This document shows, piece after piece, positions 34,301-41,871 of a DNA stretch of 64,000 nucleotides; within the stretch, counting starts at the first letter, position 1, and every line of letters begins with the position of its first letter. The notes under the pieces are model-generated. The model worked only from the letters and a program-made list of their open reading frames with translations, searched no databases and was not told the origin of the DNA. Source of the DNA: Marinobacter lipolyticus (GTDB lineage Bacteria; Pseudomonadota; Gammaproteobacteria; Pseudomonadales; Oleiphilaceae); the NCBI RefSeq assembly GCF_018424605.1, contig NZ_QTKT01000003.1, positions 1 to 64,000 of the forward strand, in the 5' to 3' direction. Position numbers and translations under genes: made by a program.

Positions 34301-35944
34301 ATCCTGTTCCGCGCCGAGAAAGAACACGGCCCGGACTACGGCGACGATTTCGACCCGCTGGAAATGGACCGCTACTCATCCATCCAGCAGCTGTCGCGGG
34401 CGTTGACGGAATCCTCCTCTGACCTTGCCGACCTGCGGGAAACCCTGGCAGACCGGGTGCGGGATACGGAAACGCTGCTGGTGCAGCAGTCCCGCATCAA
34501 CACGGAACTCCAGGAAGGTCTGATGAAGACCCGGATGATTCCGTTCTCGTCCATGGTGCCGCGCCTGCGCCGGATTGTTCGCCAGATCAGCGGCGAGCTG
34601 GGCAAGAAGGTGGAGTTCGATGTCCGTAACCCGGAAGGGGAAATGGATCGCAACATCCTCGAGCGGATGATCGCCCCGCTGGAGCATATGCTGCGCAACG
34701 CCCTCGACCACGGCATTGAAACCCCGGCCGATCGCAAGAAATCCGGAAAACCGGACACCGGTGAGGTTACCCTGTCACTGACCCGCGAAGGCGGTGACGT
34801 GGTGCTGCGAATGATCGACGACGGCGCCGGCATTCCCTCCAGCGTCATCCGCGACAAGGCAATCCGCCAGGGTATGCTATCGGCGGACGAAGACCTGAGC
34901 GAGCGGGAGATCCTGCAGTTCATCCTGCAGCCGGGCTTCTCCACCGCCCAGCAGGTGACCCAGATTTCCGGCCGTGGTGTGGGCATGGATGTGGTCGCAA
35001 GCGAGATCAAACAGCTCGGCGGCAGCCTCGACATCGACTCCACCGTCGGCAAAGGCACCACCTTTACCGTGCGGCTGCCCTTCACCGTTTCGGTGAACCG
35101 GGCATTGATGGTGTCCACCGGCGAGGACTTCTACGCCATCCCGCTGAACACCATTGAAGGGATCGTGCGGGTCAGCACCTACGAACTCGAGGAATACTAC
35201 AAGCCCGACGCGCCGATGTACGAGTACGCCGGTCAGCAGTACCGCCTGCAGTACCTGGGCAGCCTGCTGAACAGCGACCACCATCCGAAATTGCAGGGGC
35301 AGGCCCTGCCCCTGCCGGTTATTCTGGTTCGCGGGGCGGAGCAGCCCATGGCCCTGCAGGTGGACAACCTGATGGGCAGCCGGGAGATCGTGGTGAAATC
35401 CCTCGGGCCGCAGTTCAGCTCGGTGCGGGGCGTGTCCGGCGCCACCATTCTGGGTGACGGTAATGTGGTGGTGATCCTGGACCTGCCGGCGATGATCCGT
35501 TCCGACATTCTGTCCGAGCGCCAGCGTCTGGCCAGCCTCGAGCAGGCACGGGAATCCGCCCGCTACGAGGAGCGGGCGACCATCGTGATGGTGGTGGATG
35601 ATTCGGTCACCGTGCGCAAGGTGACCTCCCGCCTGCTGGAACGCAACGGCATGGAGGTGGTCACCGCCAAAGACGGTCTGGACGCGGTGGCACAGCTGCA
35701 GGATCACAAGCCGGATATCATCCTGCTGGATATCGAGATGCCGCGGATGGATGGTTTCGAAGTGGCGAGCTTTGTGCGCCACGATGACAACCTGCGGGAT
35801 ACGCCCATCTGCATGATCACCTCGCGTACCGGGGAGAAACACCGCGAGCGGGCACTGGCCATCGGGGTGAACGAGTACCTCGGCAAGCCGTTCCAGGAAA
35901 CCGAGCTGCTGGACACCATTTCCCGGCTGACCGGTAATCAGTGA
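28394..35944 (+). CDS. chpA: ChpA, giant hybrid chemotaxis-type histidine kinase
   Basis: 2516 residues. Seven canonical HPt motifs (HTLKG) have His at residues 653, 814, 974, 1300, 1479, 1649 and 1789. A degenerate copy at about 1116 reads LQQLTAG with no His, and the N-terminal domain has VHGTLQM at His54. The CheA core follows: dimerisation helices near 1920, ATPase N-box MLRNALDHGIE near 2100 with IDDGAGIP and GRGVGMDVV, a CheW-like domain near 2230-2370, and a C-terminal receiver (VVDDSVTVRK, LLDIEMPRMDG, GKPF). It phosphorylates PilG and PilH under PilJ control. P. aeruginosa ChpA is similar in size and layout. Confidence 0.96.
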   Translation: MVMGNHHDSIALDWVRGEIQDTLTQGQQALEAYVENRDDTARLRFCLNYLHQVHGTLQMVELYGAALLTEEMEKLTQAVLNESVASVDDAVEVLMQAILQLPQYLEHLASSKDDFPMVLLPLLNDLRAARGEALLSDTSLFKPDLAPSRQRAAANASQRLQAPKVLGHIRKLRQMYQFALAGVVREADLDAHFDYMQKVIQRLIRLCQNTPRGELWKAAGAFVETLQQHANPVNTAVKSLLRELDAEIRRLTDEHVDILQQAVPEAMLKHLLYYVARARDLDTPRVTELRKRYQLDQALPSEDDVDAARTRVSGPGREAIHSVVSALNEELAKLKDQLDLFVRAELRQNDELKDLLPGLKQVANTLAVLGLGIPRKVVNEQIDLVERLSAQADAVDDGTLMDIAGALLYVEASLAGLDSDRYQEAGDSADGEQTINLGGRELGEASGALLRESRNTLEQVKTAIVNFIASQWDVREIEHVPGLLHSIRGGLSLIPLDRVADMLGSAERYITDVLLGGRQVPDWKQLDTLADAVTSIEYYLERLAEGISDNDSILHVAEESLASLGFPVGAEPTWQQPGEDDIPVVDSEVPVLEDQPVASEAKGSDQELLDDEILGIFVEEAEEVLETIHEFYPRLRQNHDDREALTEVRRAFHTLKGSGRLVGAASIGELAWSVENLLNRVIDQTIKPNDDLFALIDDVNARLPSLIGEFRDGQTGGDVAQLIERAEAMSTTRKADGDQPAAVSAEDDEPAAEAPVATDEASAADDDDLIDDEILEIFIEEAGEVLDTIREYLPMLLRQHDDRTALSEVRRAFHTLKGSGRMVGALIVGELAWSVENMLNRVIDGSIFMNDDIASLLDDVTAVLPALVEDFEKRRAPSLDTAALEARAHALASGEIPDAASMPASEATDTPVPEQADVPEAVDLESDDSCVDPVLLDIFESEAETHLQTLQAFLENAGDKASVAYTDDLSRALHTLKGSAHTAGIAPIATVITPLERFVKEARAQNKRADRDVTGLIADACEFLTQGLGQLRRDPQAPLAGTDDYLERLDRIAADTLRTHASVDDTRASQPSAPQLVQLFLNEGLDILLDADRILDNWAANPSDTSAVETLRAELQQLTAGARDAGLADVAGLSAALSQTYDRAAASGGAPDDGFFAAVRAAHEQLINMMDQVAAGLATESGDALIAELEALSGNTAADLPAEPDPFEQEFTGDLEEIDLSFDMDEAELPTLEAEEPVEAAAAEPADEAADSDDDMDQELAEIFLEEARDLINSSAETLQSWSESTDNLDLLRLLQRDLHTLKGGARLADIPAVGDLSHELETLFEGLTEQRLSITEALSDLLFRCHDRLAGMVDALEAQETPRPAPDLIGEIHQYMDSATGTRPVTDVSAPEPEADDDALPLPDMEEAPATDDTDNADQTEADEELQATDLSHLDPELVGIFLEEAYDLINSTGSALHTWSEDPANREVAAELQRDVHTLKGGARMAGVDAIGDLTHVLEDLFEKVAEGQLAASDAMNDLLFACHDRLAQMVEQVATQRPCPPADELVVRVKAILAGKPLPEPEQSDTAEPDNLPEQADVSPASETDDDTNTPASMADAIPEASDDELIGIFLDEGLEIQAAISECLAQWREEPDELTGVTQLQQELHTLKGGARLSDVDAIADLAEAWSDALDPLISGTSNQTILLALSDRALAALKVMLNALEEGGKPAADPELLRQFRDAHQAGQDDAQETAASETDDAEVDPEVLEIFLEEAGEILDQLEQLLDDWRKEPANHHFNQEAQRALHTLKGGARLSQLRELGDKAHGFETRLIDLGGNAPDEATWQTITADHDGIVALVNDIRQRAEQGEPLPAKESPAPAPTPEPSAEAPVPVAKKPEPTPAPQPKKAVAKPRNKAAEAQRAAQETIRVSAPLLDELVNLAGETSITRGRLEQQSSDFSHTLDEMAATIERLREQLRRMEIETETQILFRAEKEHGPDYGDDFDPLEMDRYSSIQQLSRALTESSSDLADLRETLADRVRDTETLLVQQSRINTELQEGLMKTRMIPFSSMVPRLRRIVRQISGELGKKVEFDVRNPEGEMDRNILERMIAPLEHMLRNALDHGIETPADRKKSGKPDTGEVTLSLTREGGDVVLRMIDDGAGIPSSVIRDKAIRQGMLSADEDLSEREILQFILQPGFSTAQQVTQISGRGVGMDVVASEIKQLGGSLDIDSTVGKGTTFTVRLPFTVSVNRALMVSTGEDFYAIPLNTIEGIVRVSTYELEEYYKPDAPMYEYAGQQYRLQYLGSLLNSDHHPKLQGQALPLPVILVRGAEQPMALQVDNLMGSREIVVKSLGPQFSSVRGVSGATILGDGNVVVILDLPAMIRSDILSERQRLASLEQARESARYEERATIVMVVDDSVTVRKVTSRLLERNGMEVVTAKDGLDAVAQLQDHKPDIILLDIEMPRMDGFEVASFVRHDDNLRDTPICMITSRTGEKHRERALAIGVNEYLGKPFQETELLDTISRLTGNQ

Positions 35945-36996
35945 TGACCGGCCTTCCGGGCCGGCTCAGGGTCGGGATCGTGTCGGATATTGTGCTGCAG
36001 CGGCATCGTCTGCAGGCCGCCACGACCCGGTTCGGCCTGGAGGTGTGCTTCTCCGGTGATCCGGAGCGGTTGCAGGTCTACCCGGAATTTCCGCAAGCGA
36101 ACCTCTGGCTGATCACCCTGGAAGACGAGGCGGATCACCCGGTACTGTTCGACCACCTGCTGGAAAATACCGAAGCGCCGGTGCTGTTCGGGCTGGACCC
36201 GGCCCCCAAGCCCGGCACCACCGATTATTTTCGCTGGGAACGCCGGCTGCTGGGCAAACTGGAGCAGCAACTGGGGCACTTGGAAGAACTGGACAGCGAA
36301 GCCGCCCTGGAAGAACTGGCGGAACAGCGCCCGACCGAGGCCCGGTCACCGTCGCTGCCGCACTGGATTACCCCGGCCGCCCCGGGCTCCATTGCCGAGG
36401 ATATCTGGATTCTCGGGGCATCGCTGGGTGGGCCGGCCGCCATCAAGACGTTTCTCGATCACCTGCCGGCGGGCCTGCCGGTGGGTTTTGTTTACGCCCA
36501 GCACATTGACGGCAACTTCACCGAGGTACTCACCCGGGTACTTGGCCGCCACGCCCATTACCAGCTGACCCGGGCGGAGCCCGGCTATCGGGTGCGTAAC
36601 GGGGATGTGGTGCTGATGCCCGTGGAGCGGGAGTGGACCCTCGACGAGAGCGGCGCACTCAGCGAAACGGACCGGCCCTGGCCGGGCCCCTACGGACCGT
36701 CCATCGACCAGGTTCTGCTGAACGTGGCCGATCATTTCGGGGCGCGCTGCCATGCTATCCTGTTCTCCGGCATGGGCAACGACGGCGCGATCGCGGCGCC
36801 GATGCTGAAAGCCTACGGCAGCAAGATCTGGGTACAGGAAAGCGGCAGTTGCGGTAACAGCTCCATGCCGGACTCGGTGGCGGCCACCGGCTGCACCTCG
36901 TTCTGCGGGACACCGGAACAGCTGGCCCGGGAACTGGTTAAAACGATTGAAGAATCCTGCCTGCTCAAGGGCCGGCAAAACAGGGATTCCGCCTGA
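35944..36996 (+). CDS. chpB: ChpB, CheB-type methylesterase
   Basis: 351 residues. The C-terminal half is a CheB esterase: ILGASLGGPAAIKTFLDHLP holds the catalytic Ser, VYAQHIDGNFTEVL the His and ILFSGMGNDGAIAAPM the Asp. The first 110 residues take the place of the receiver but lack the phosphoacceptor and acidic pocket. It should demethylate PilJ. The start shares one base with the chpA stop codon (TGATG), indicating coupling. Confidence 0.93.
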   Translation: MTGLPGRLRVGIVSDIVLQRHRLQAATTRFGLEVCFSGDPERLQVYPEFPQANLWLITLEDEADHPVLFDHLLENTEAPVLFGLDPAPKPGTTDYFRWERRLLGKLEQQLGHLEELDSEAALEELAEQRPTEARSPSLPHWITPAAPGSIAEDIWILGASLGGPAAIKTFLDHLPAGLPVGFVYAQHIDGNFTEVLTRVLGRHAHYQLTRAEPGYRVRNGDVVLMPVEREWTLDESGALSETDRPWPGPYGPSIDQVLLNVADHFGARCHAILFSGMGNDGAIAAPMLKAYGSKIWVQESGSCGNSSMPDSVAATGCTSFCGTPEQLARELVKTIEESCLLKGRQNRDSA

Positions 36997-37004
36997 GGAC
37001 ATGA

Positions 37005-37469
37005 GTGATGAGTGAAAACAGCCAAACCCTCTCCTGCGTTATCATCCCGATGAACGGCCGGCAGCTGCTGCTGCCCAACGTAACCATTGCCGAAGTGGTG
37101 GATTACGCCAGTTCCGATGCCGGCGCCAACACCCCGGAGTGGCTGGTGGGGCATCTCAACTGGCGCGGCCTGGAACTTCCGGTGATTTCCTACGACGCCG
37201 CCAACGGCGCGGCGCTGACCATCCCTGGCGATAACCGGGGGCGCATTGTGGTGCTGAACACCATCGGTGACCGTCATCAGCAGGTGCCTTTCATGGCACT
37301 GGTCACCCAGGGCATTCCCAGCCAGGCCCGCCTCACCGACGAGCAGATCCGCACCCTGGACGGCGAGACCGGCCCGGCGGACCTGATGCAGGTGGAAGTG
37401 GAAGGCGACACCGCCTGGATTCCCAATCTTGAGTACCTGGAGTCGCTGGCGGCGGAAGCCGTCCGCTGA
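37005..37469 (+). CDS. chpC: ChpC, CheW-like adaptor
   Basis: 154 residues: CVIIPMNGRQLLLPNVTIAE, VGHLNWRGLELPVISYDA and GRIVVLNTIGDRHQQVPFMA follow the CheW beta-barrel layout. ChpC is a second adaptor of the Pil-Chp system in P. aeruginosa. It ends the cluster, as no chpD or chpE is found after it; the next gene is zur. Confidence 0.9.
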   Translation: MMSENSQTLSCVIIPMNGRQLLLPNVTIAEVVDYASSDAGANTPEWLVGHLNWRGLELPVISYDAANGAALTIPGDNRGRIVVLNTIGDRHQQVPFMALVTQGIPSQARLTDEQIRTLDGETGPADLMQVEVEGDTAWIPNLEYLESLAAEAVR

Positions 37470-37508
37470 TTGATCCCCCGAGCGGTCAGGTCGGCATGGC
37501 ACTGTCTT

Positions 37509-37533
37509 ATGCAAATGTTATAATGTTGCAAAT
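37509..37533. promoter_or_regulatory. Likely Zur box upstream of zur
   Basis: ATGCAAATGTTATAATGTTG (37509-37528) continuing CAAAT resembles the gammaproteobacterial Zur consensus GAAATGTTATANTATAACA. It is palindromic around TATAAT with TGCAA and TTGCA arms, lies 20 bases before the zur start and probably overlaps its -10 (TATAAT). It implies zinc-dependent autoregulation of zur-znuCB. Confidence 0.7.
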
Positions 37534-37551
37534 TTTCCAGGACAGTGCCCC

Positions 37552-38043
37552 ATGGCCGCCAGCGCTATTCCCTACCGTCCCCACAATCACGACGCCTGTG
37601 TTGCCCAGGCCCTGGCCGACGCGCGGGCGATCTGCCAGCGCCATAACGCACGGCTGACGCCAACCCGCGAGCGGGTGCTCGAGCTGATCTGGCAGTCCCA
37701 TAAGCCACTGGGCGCCTACGATGTGCTGGCGGTGCTGGCGGAAGATGGTCACAACGCCGCGCCGCCCACGGTGTACCGCGCACTGGATTTTCTGCAGCAA
37801 CATGGACTGGTGCACCGCATCGCCTCGCTGAACTCCTTCGTTGGCTGCACCCACGCCGGCAAAAGCCATAACGGTCTGTTTCTGATCTGCCGCGGCTGTG
37901 GCAATGTGCTGGAACTGACCGCGCCTGCCGTGGCGCAGGCGGTGTCCGACGCCGCCCAGGCGCAGACCTTCGAGCCCGAGGACACGGTGATCGAAGTCGC
38001 CGGGCTGTGCCCGCGCTGCCAGGCGGACCATCGCGATGACTGA
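37552..38043 (+). CDS. zur: Zinc uptake regulator Zur (Fur family)
   Basis: 163 residues: winged-helix part ARLTPTRERVLELIWQSHKP and APPTVYRALDFLQQHGLVHR, then the metal-binding dimerisation domain with FLICRGCGNVLEL and GLCPRCQADH, two CxxC pairs forming the structural zinc site. It represses zinc uptake genes when zinc is adequate. It overlaps znuC by eight bases, so the three genes form an operon under the upstream Zur box. Confidence 0.93.
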   Translation: MAASAIPYRPHNHDACVAQALADARAICQRHNARLTPTRERVLELIWQSHKPLGAYDVLAVLAEDGHNAAPPTVYRALDFLQQHGLVHRIASLNSFVGCTHAGKSHNGLFLICRGCGNVLELTAPAVAQAVSDAAQAQTFEPEDTVIEVAGLCPRCQADHRDD

Positions 38044-38830
38044 ACCGCTGGTTACCCTGGAGCAAGTCACTGTCGCATTTGATGACCGCCCGGTCGTGGA
38101 CCGGGTCAATCTGCGCCTGGGCCGTGGCGATATCATCACCGTGATTGGCCCCAACGGCGCCGGTAAAACCACCCTGATCAAGGCCATCCTGGGAATACAG
38201 AAACTCACCTCAGGTTCGGTCACACTGGCGGAGCCCCTCACGGTCGGTTACGTGCCACAACACCTGAGCCTGGAGACCACGCTGCCGTTGACCGTGCGCC
38301 GCTTCATGGCGCTGAGCGGGCGCAGCCAGGACGAATGCCAGGCGGCCCTGAACAAAACCGGCGTCGGCCACCTGATGGGCTCATCCATCCACCACCTGTC
38401 CGGTGGCGAACGGCAACGGTTGCTGCTGGCGCGGGCGCTGGCCCGCAAGCCGGACCTGCTGGTGCTTGATGAACCGGCCCAGGGCGTCGACATCAATGGC
38501 CAGGCCGCCCTCTACGACCTGATCCGCCAGCTGCGGGACGACCTGCACTGCGGCGTGATCATGATTTCCCACGATCTGCATCTGGTGATGGCCGCCACCG
38601 ACAAGGTCATCTGTCTGAATCAGCATGTGTGCTGCAGCGGCTACCCGGCGGATATTTCCCACGACCCCGCCTTCATCGAAACCTTCGGCCAGCCGGTGGC
38701 GGAGAGCCTTGCGGTCTACCATCACCATCACAACCACCACCACGACCTTCACGGTGACGTGGTGTCGGGCCAGGCATCCGCCACCACGGTCAGCGACAGC
38801 CATGGGGAGTGCGGCCATGCCCATCATTGA
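38036..38830 (+). CDS. znuC: Zinc ABC transporter ATP-binding protein
   Basis: 264 residues: Walker A VIGPNGAGKTTLIKAIL, signature HHLSGGERQRLLLARALA, Walker B LLVLDEPAQGVD and switch MISHDLHLVM. The C-terminal 45 residues are His-rich (VYHHHHNHHHDLHGD and GHAHH), a zinc-binding tail typical of gammaproteobacterial ZnuC. It powers ZnuB. Overlaps znuB by 14 bases. Confidence 0.95.
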   Translation: MTEPLVTLEQVTVAFDDRPVVDRVNLRLGRGDIITVIGPNGAGKTTLIKAILGIQKLTSGSVTLAEPLTVGYVPQHLSLETTLPLTVRRFMALSGRSQDECQAALNKTGVGHLMGSSIHHLSGGERQRLLLARALARKPDLLVLDEPAQGVDINGQAALYDLIRQLRDDLHCGVIMISHDLHLVMAATDKVICLNQHVCCSGYPADISHDPAFIETFGQPVAESLAVYHHHHNHHHDLHGDVVSGQASATTVSDSHGECGHAHH

Positions 38831-39629
38831 CGCGGTACTGGACGACTTTTTCTGGCGAGCGCTGATCGGCGGTCTCGGCGTGGCGCTGGTTGCCGGCCCG
38901 CTGGGCTGTTTCGTGGTATGGCGGAGGATGGCCTATTTCGGCGACACCCTGGCCCATTCCGCGCTGATGGGCATTGCCCTGAGTTTTCTGATCAGTGTGC
39001 CGCTGAACGTGGGCGTGATCATCACCTGCGTGGTGTTGGCCGTTGCCCTGGTGCTGTTTTCCCGCAGCCGCGCGCTGGCCACCGATACCCTGCTGGGCAT
39101 CCTGGCCCACAGCGCACTGGCCATTGGCCTGGTCACCCTCAGTTTCATGCCCGATGTGCGGGTAGATCTGACCGGACTGCTGTTCGGTGACCTGCTGGCC
39201 ATGAGCCGCGACGACCTGCTCTGGATCTACGGCGGCGCGGTGGTGATTCTGGCGCTGCTGGCGGCTTTGTGGCGGGGGCTGTTGATGAGCACCATTCATG
39301 AAGAGCTGGCGCGGGTTGAAGGGATTCCAGTGGAACGCCTGCGGCTGGTGCTGATGCTGATGTTTTCGCTGGTGATTGCCGTGGCCATGAAGATTGTCGG
39401 GGTACTGCTGATTACCGCGTTGCTGATTATACCGGCCGCCACCGCCCGCCGGCTGGCCCACAGCCCGGAGCACATGACGTTTCTGGCCATGGCGTTCGGC
39501 TTCGTCTCGGTCGGCGGCGGGCTGACCCTGTCCTGGCACCTGGACACCCCCGCCGGCCCGTCCGTGGTGGTCACGGCGTTCTGCGTGTTCCTGCTGATCT
39601 ACGGTGGCGCCCGCCAGACACGTTCCTGA
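38817..39629 (+). CDS. znuB: Zinc ABC transporter permease
   Basis: 270 residues with eight or nine hydrophobic helices: MPIIDAVLDDFFWRALIGG, GCFVVWRRMAYFGDTLAHSA (the conserved DTLAHSALMG loop), and GVLLITALLIIPAATARRL. Start ATG 38817 has GGGGAG upstream and lies within the end of znuC. It forms the membrane channel for zinc. The periplasmic partner ZnuA is not in the window. Confidence 0.94.
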   Translation: MPIIDAVLDDFFWRALIGGLGVALVAGPLGCFVVWRRMAYFGDTLAHSALMGIALSFLISVPLNVGVIITCVVLAVALVLFSRSRALATDTLLGILAHSALAIGLVTLSFMPDVRVDLTGLLFGDLLAMSRDDLLWIYGGAVVILALLAALWRGLLMSTIHEELARVEGIPVERLRLVLMLMFSLVIAVAMKIVGVLLITALLIIPAATARRLAHSPEHMTFLAMAFGFVSVGGGLTLSWHLDTPAGPSVVVTAFCVFLLIYGGARQTRS

Positions 39630-39702
39630 ACGGCAACGTTTCACAGACTGCGGCATTGGTCTAAAGTGTAGGTCATCGCTGATCGCCAGGACGGACCCGG
39701 CC

Positions 39703-40719
39703 ATGGACAGCACACGTTCCGACCGCAGCCCGGTACATCGCATTCGTTCCCTGTGGCGCCCCTTCCTGTGGGTGCCGTTGCTGGTGCTTGTTGCCGGGCT
39801 GGTCGTCACCGCAGTGACCGCGCGGGTCATCGCCGATCACACCCGCACCCTGGCGGAGCAGACCTACCACGCCCAGCACGACGCGCTGATCAGCCGTCTC
39901 CATGCCCGCGCGGCGATAAACTCACCCGAGGGCCAGCCGGCGCAATGGCTGGCGGCGGTGTTGCCGGATCCTGCACCCAACCTGCTGGGCATCCGCGTCG
40001 ATACTCTGGAGCGACACAGCAAGACCCCACTGTTCCAGACCGGCATCGCCTCCGTCCTCGACGGTGCCGCGTCGCTGCGCACGGAAGTCAGCCTGCCCGA
40101 GCACCACTGGCTGGTCACCACCGTGCCAGACCCCGCGGCACTCAACGCCAGAACCGACAAGGCACGCGTCGCCACCTGGCTCGCCGGTTCAGCTATCACC
40201 TGCCTCGGCGTGACCCTGACCCTGCTGCTGTGCGCGCGGATCCATCGCCTGCGCACACAACTGGACTGGCAACAAGGCGCTGCGGAAAAGCTGGAGCAGC
40301 AACTGGACAACAGCCAGGTAGAAAAATCCATATTGCGGCAGGCGCTGAACGACAGCGAACAACGGAGTCGGGATCTGGTGGCGCTGTCAGGGGCAATCAT
40401 CGGCGAACTGGACGAACAGGGCAGGCTCGGCTTCGTGTCCGCCGACGTGGCGGAGTGGCTGGGACGGGCTCCGGCCGATCTGGCCGGCACCCGGTTCGAG
40501 GAACTGGTCAGCCCCCCTTACCGCACCAATCTCCAGCGGGCGCTGGAGGACGCGCGCACCGAGAAAACCCTGCAGCGGATCGATCTGGATCTGCTGCCCG
40601 CCGATCCGGAGTCCAGCGCCATTCCCGTTACCCTTCGAGTGCTGGCCCTGCGAGACCCGCTGCACGGGTTAATTGGCTACCGTGTCAGTGCCCGGCCGGG
40701 CATGCTGGTGCGTGCCTGA
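39703..40719 (+). CDS. Membrane-anchored PAS-domain sensor protein
   Basis: 338 residues: membrane helix 1 (FLWVPLLVLVAGLVVTAVTA, about 20-40), an extracytoplasmic region of about 120 residues, helix 2 (LAGSAITCLGVTLTLLLCAR, about 165-185), a coiled coil (WQQGAAEKLEQQLDNSQ), then a PAS domain (ALSGAIIGELDEQGRLGFVS through VLALRDPLHGLIGYRV). No kinase, GGDEF or receptor output domain follows. It may signal through dimerisation or need a partner. Chosen start ATG 39703 has AGGACGG upstream. Monocistronic. Confidence 0.65.
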   Translation: MDSTRSDRSPVHRIRSLWRPFLWVPLLVLVAGLVVTAVTARVIADHTRTLAEQTYHAQHDALISRLHARAAINSPEGQPAQWLAAVLPDPAPNLLGIRVDTLERHSKTPLFQTGIASVLDGAASLRTEVSLPEHHWLVTTVPDPAALNARTDKARVATWLAGSAITCLGVTLTLLLCARIHRLRTQLDWQQGAAEKLEQQLDNSQVEKSILRQALNDSEQRSRDLVALSGAIIGELDEQGRLGFVSADVAEWLGRAPADLAGTRFEELVSPPYRTNLQRALEDARTEKTLQRIDLDLLPADPESSAIPVTLRVLALRDPLHGLIGYRVSARPGMLVRA

Positions 40720-40724
40720 GGTAG

Positions 40725-40970
40725 TCAGAGTGTCTTGTGGGTGCCATCACACAGGGGCGGTGTGCCGGTGTGTTTGCAGCCACAGAACCACACCCACTCC
40801 TTTTTCTGTGCGGTGTACTTCACCGGCGTGAAGTTGGTGCCTTTGTGGGAGCCATCGCAGAATGGTTGGTTCCCACTGCGTCCGCAGGCGCACCAGAAAT
40901 AGTTCTTGCCGGCTTCCACCAGCACGGAACAGGGGGTGGTTCTCGGAATCTCGGGTTTGTCGTCCGCCAT
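40725..40970 (-). CDS. CDGSH-type iron-sulphur protein
   Basis: 81 residues with two CDGSH-like clusters: FWCACGRSGNQPFCDGSHKG and FCGCKHTGTPPLCDGTHKT, each Cys3-His ligand for a 2Fe-2S centre. Such tandem proteins are small redox or cluster-carrier proteins. The ATG 40970 has AGAGGAG upstream; the open frame to 41060 is not needed. Divergent from the arsenic operon. Confidence 0.9.
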   Translation of the reverse strand: MADDKPEIPRTTPCSVLVEAGKNYFWCACGRSGNQPFCDGSHKGTNFTPVKYTAQKKEWVWFCGCKHTGTPPLCDGTHKTL

Positions 40971-41067
40971 GGGGGACTCCTCTCTCATCCGCAACGGGCA
41001 CAATGCCCATCCCAGTATAGCGCCTGAAACCCGAGTCGTTGCCAGGCCGAGAACATTCATCTATCAT

Positions 41068-41089
41068 TATATGCAGTTTATCGTATATA
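41068..41089. promoter_or_regulatory. Possible ArsR operator
   Basis: TATATGC (41068-41074) and GTATATA (41083-41089) form a near-perfect inverted repeat just before the ars operon. ArsR-family repressors bind AT-rich imperfect palindromes over the promoter, and the first operon gene carries an ArsR domain. Binding is inferred. Confidence 0.45.
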
Positions 41090-41100
41090 TGGTGAAAACA

Positions 41101-41871
41101 ATGTCAACGCGCAGAAAAGTGCTTTTTGTCTGTACCGCAAACAGTGCCCGCTCGCTGATGGCCGAAGCCCTGCTGCGCGAGTTGGCCGGCGATCAGTTCG
41201 AGGTGGCCAGCGCAGGAACCCGGCCGGAACAACCCCACCCACTGGCGCTGCAGTGCATTCGCGAGGCCGGCCTCAACCCCGACACGGTCAGCAGCAAACC
41301 CCTCAGCAGCGTCATCGATCAGCAGTGGGATTACGTCATTACCCTCTGCGACAAAGCGGCGCAGGAATGCCACGACCTTTGCGAGCCCGCGCAACGCCTT
41401 GCCTGGGATTTTCCCGACCCGGCGGTCCGCAACAGCCACGGCGCCTTTGCACTGGTCATGAAAGAGCTGCGGGAGCGCCTGAGCCTGTTCGTGATGGTGC
41501 ATCAGAAAACTACCAGCCAGGCCGCCAGCTACGACCCCGCCGCCGTGTTCAAGGCTCTGGGAGACGACAACCGGCTGGCCATTTTGCTGATGATTCACCA
41601 GCAGACCGAGCTCTGCGTGTGCGAGCTCACCACCGCCCTGGACGCCCCACAGCCCAAAGTCAGCCGCCACCTGGCGCAACTGCGCGAACTGGCCCTGCTG
41701 GATGACGAGCGCCGCGGCCAGTGGGTGTACTACCGCTTGCATCCGGCCCTGCCGGACTGGATTCACCGGGTGCTGCGGGACACCGCCGAGGCCAATGAGC
41801 TCTTCCTCAAACCCAGCCTGGCGCGGCTGGCCACCATGCCGGACCGCCCGGTAAAAATGGACTGCGCCTGA
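41101..41871 (+). CDS. Fused arsenate reductase (ArsC) and arsenite-responsive repressor (ArsR)
   Basis: 256 residues with two joined domains. Residues 1-140 are a low-molecular-weight phosphatase-type arsenate reductase: [20 protein letters not shown] holds the CX5R P-loop (Cys11, Arg17), and [17 protein letters not shown] plus WDFPDP follow. Residues 145-256 are an ArsR winged helix: [16 protein letters not shown], the arsenite-binding CxC in ELCVCEL, and helix [15 protein letters not shown]. The protein should both reduce arsenate and repress the operon until arsenite binds. GGTGA lies before ATG 41101; an in-frame ATG at 41089 overlaps the operator. It abuts acr3 with a one-base overlap. 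Confidence 0.88.
   Translation: MSTRRKVLFVCTANSARSLMAEALLRELAGDQFEVASAGTRPEQPHPLALQCIREAGLNPDTVSSKPLSSVIDQQWDYVITLCDKAAQECHDLCEPAQRLAWDFPDPAVRNSHGAFALVMKELRERLSLFVMVHQKTTSQAASYDPAAVFKALGDDNRLAILLMIHQQTELCVCELTTALDAPQPKVSRHLAQLRELALLDDERRGQWVYYRLHPALPDWIHRVLRDTAEANELFLKPSLARLATMPDRPVKMDCA

Noticed and set aside
35294..35314. A 10-bp palindrome CAGGGGCAGG-C-CCTGCCCCTG in chpA
   Set aside because: Short, in a GC-rich coding sequence (KLQGQALPLP), and likely by chance.
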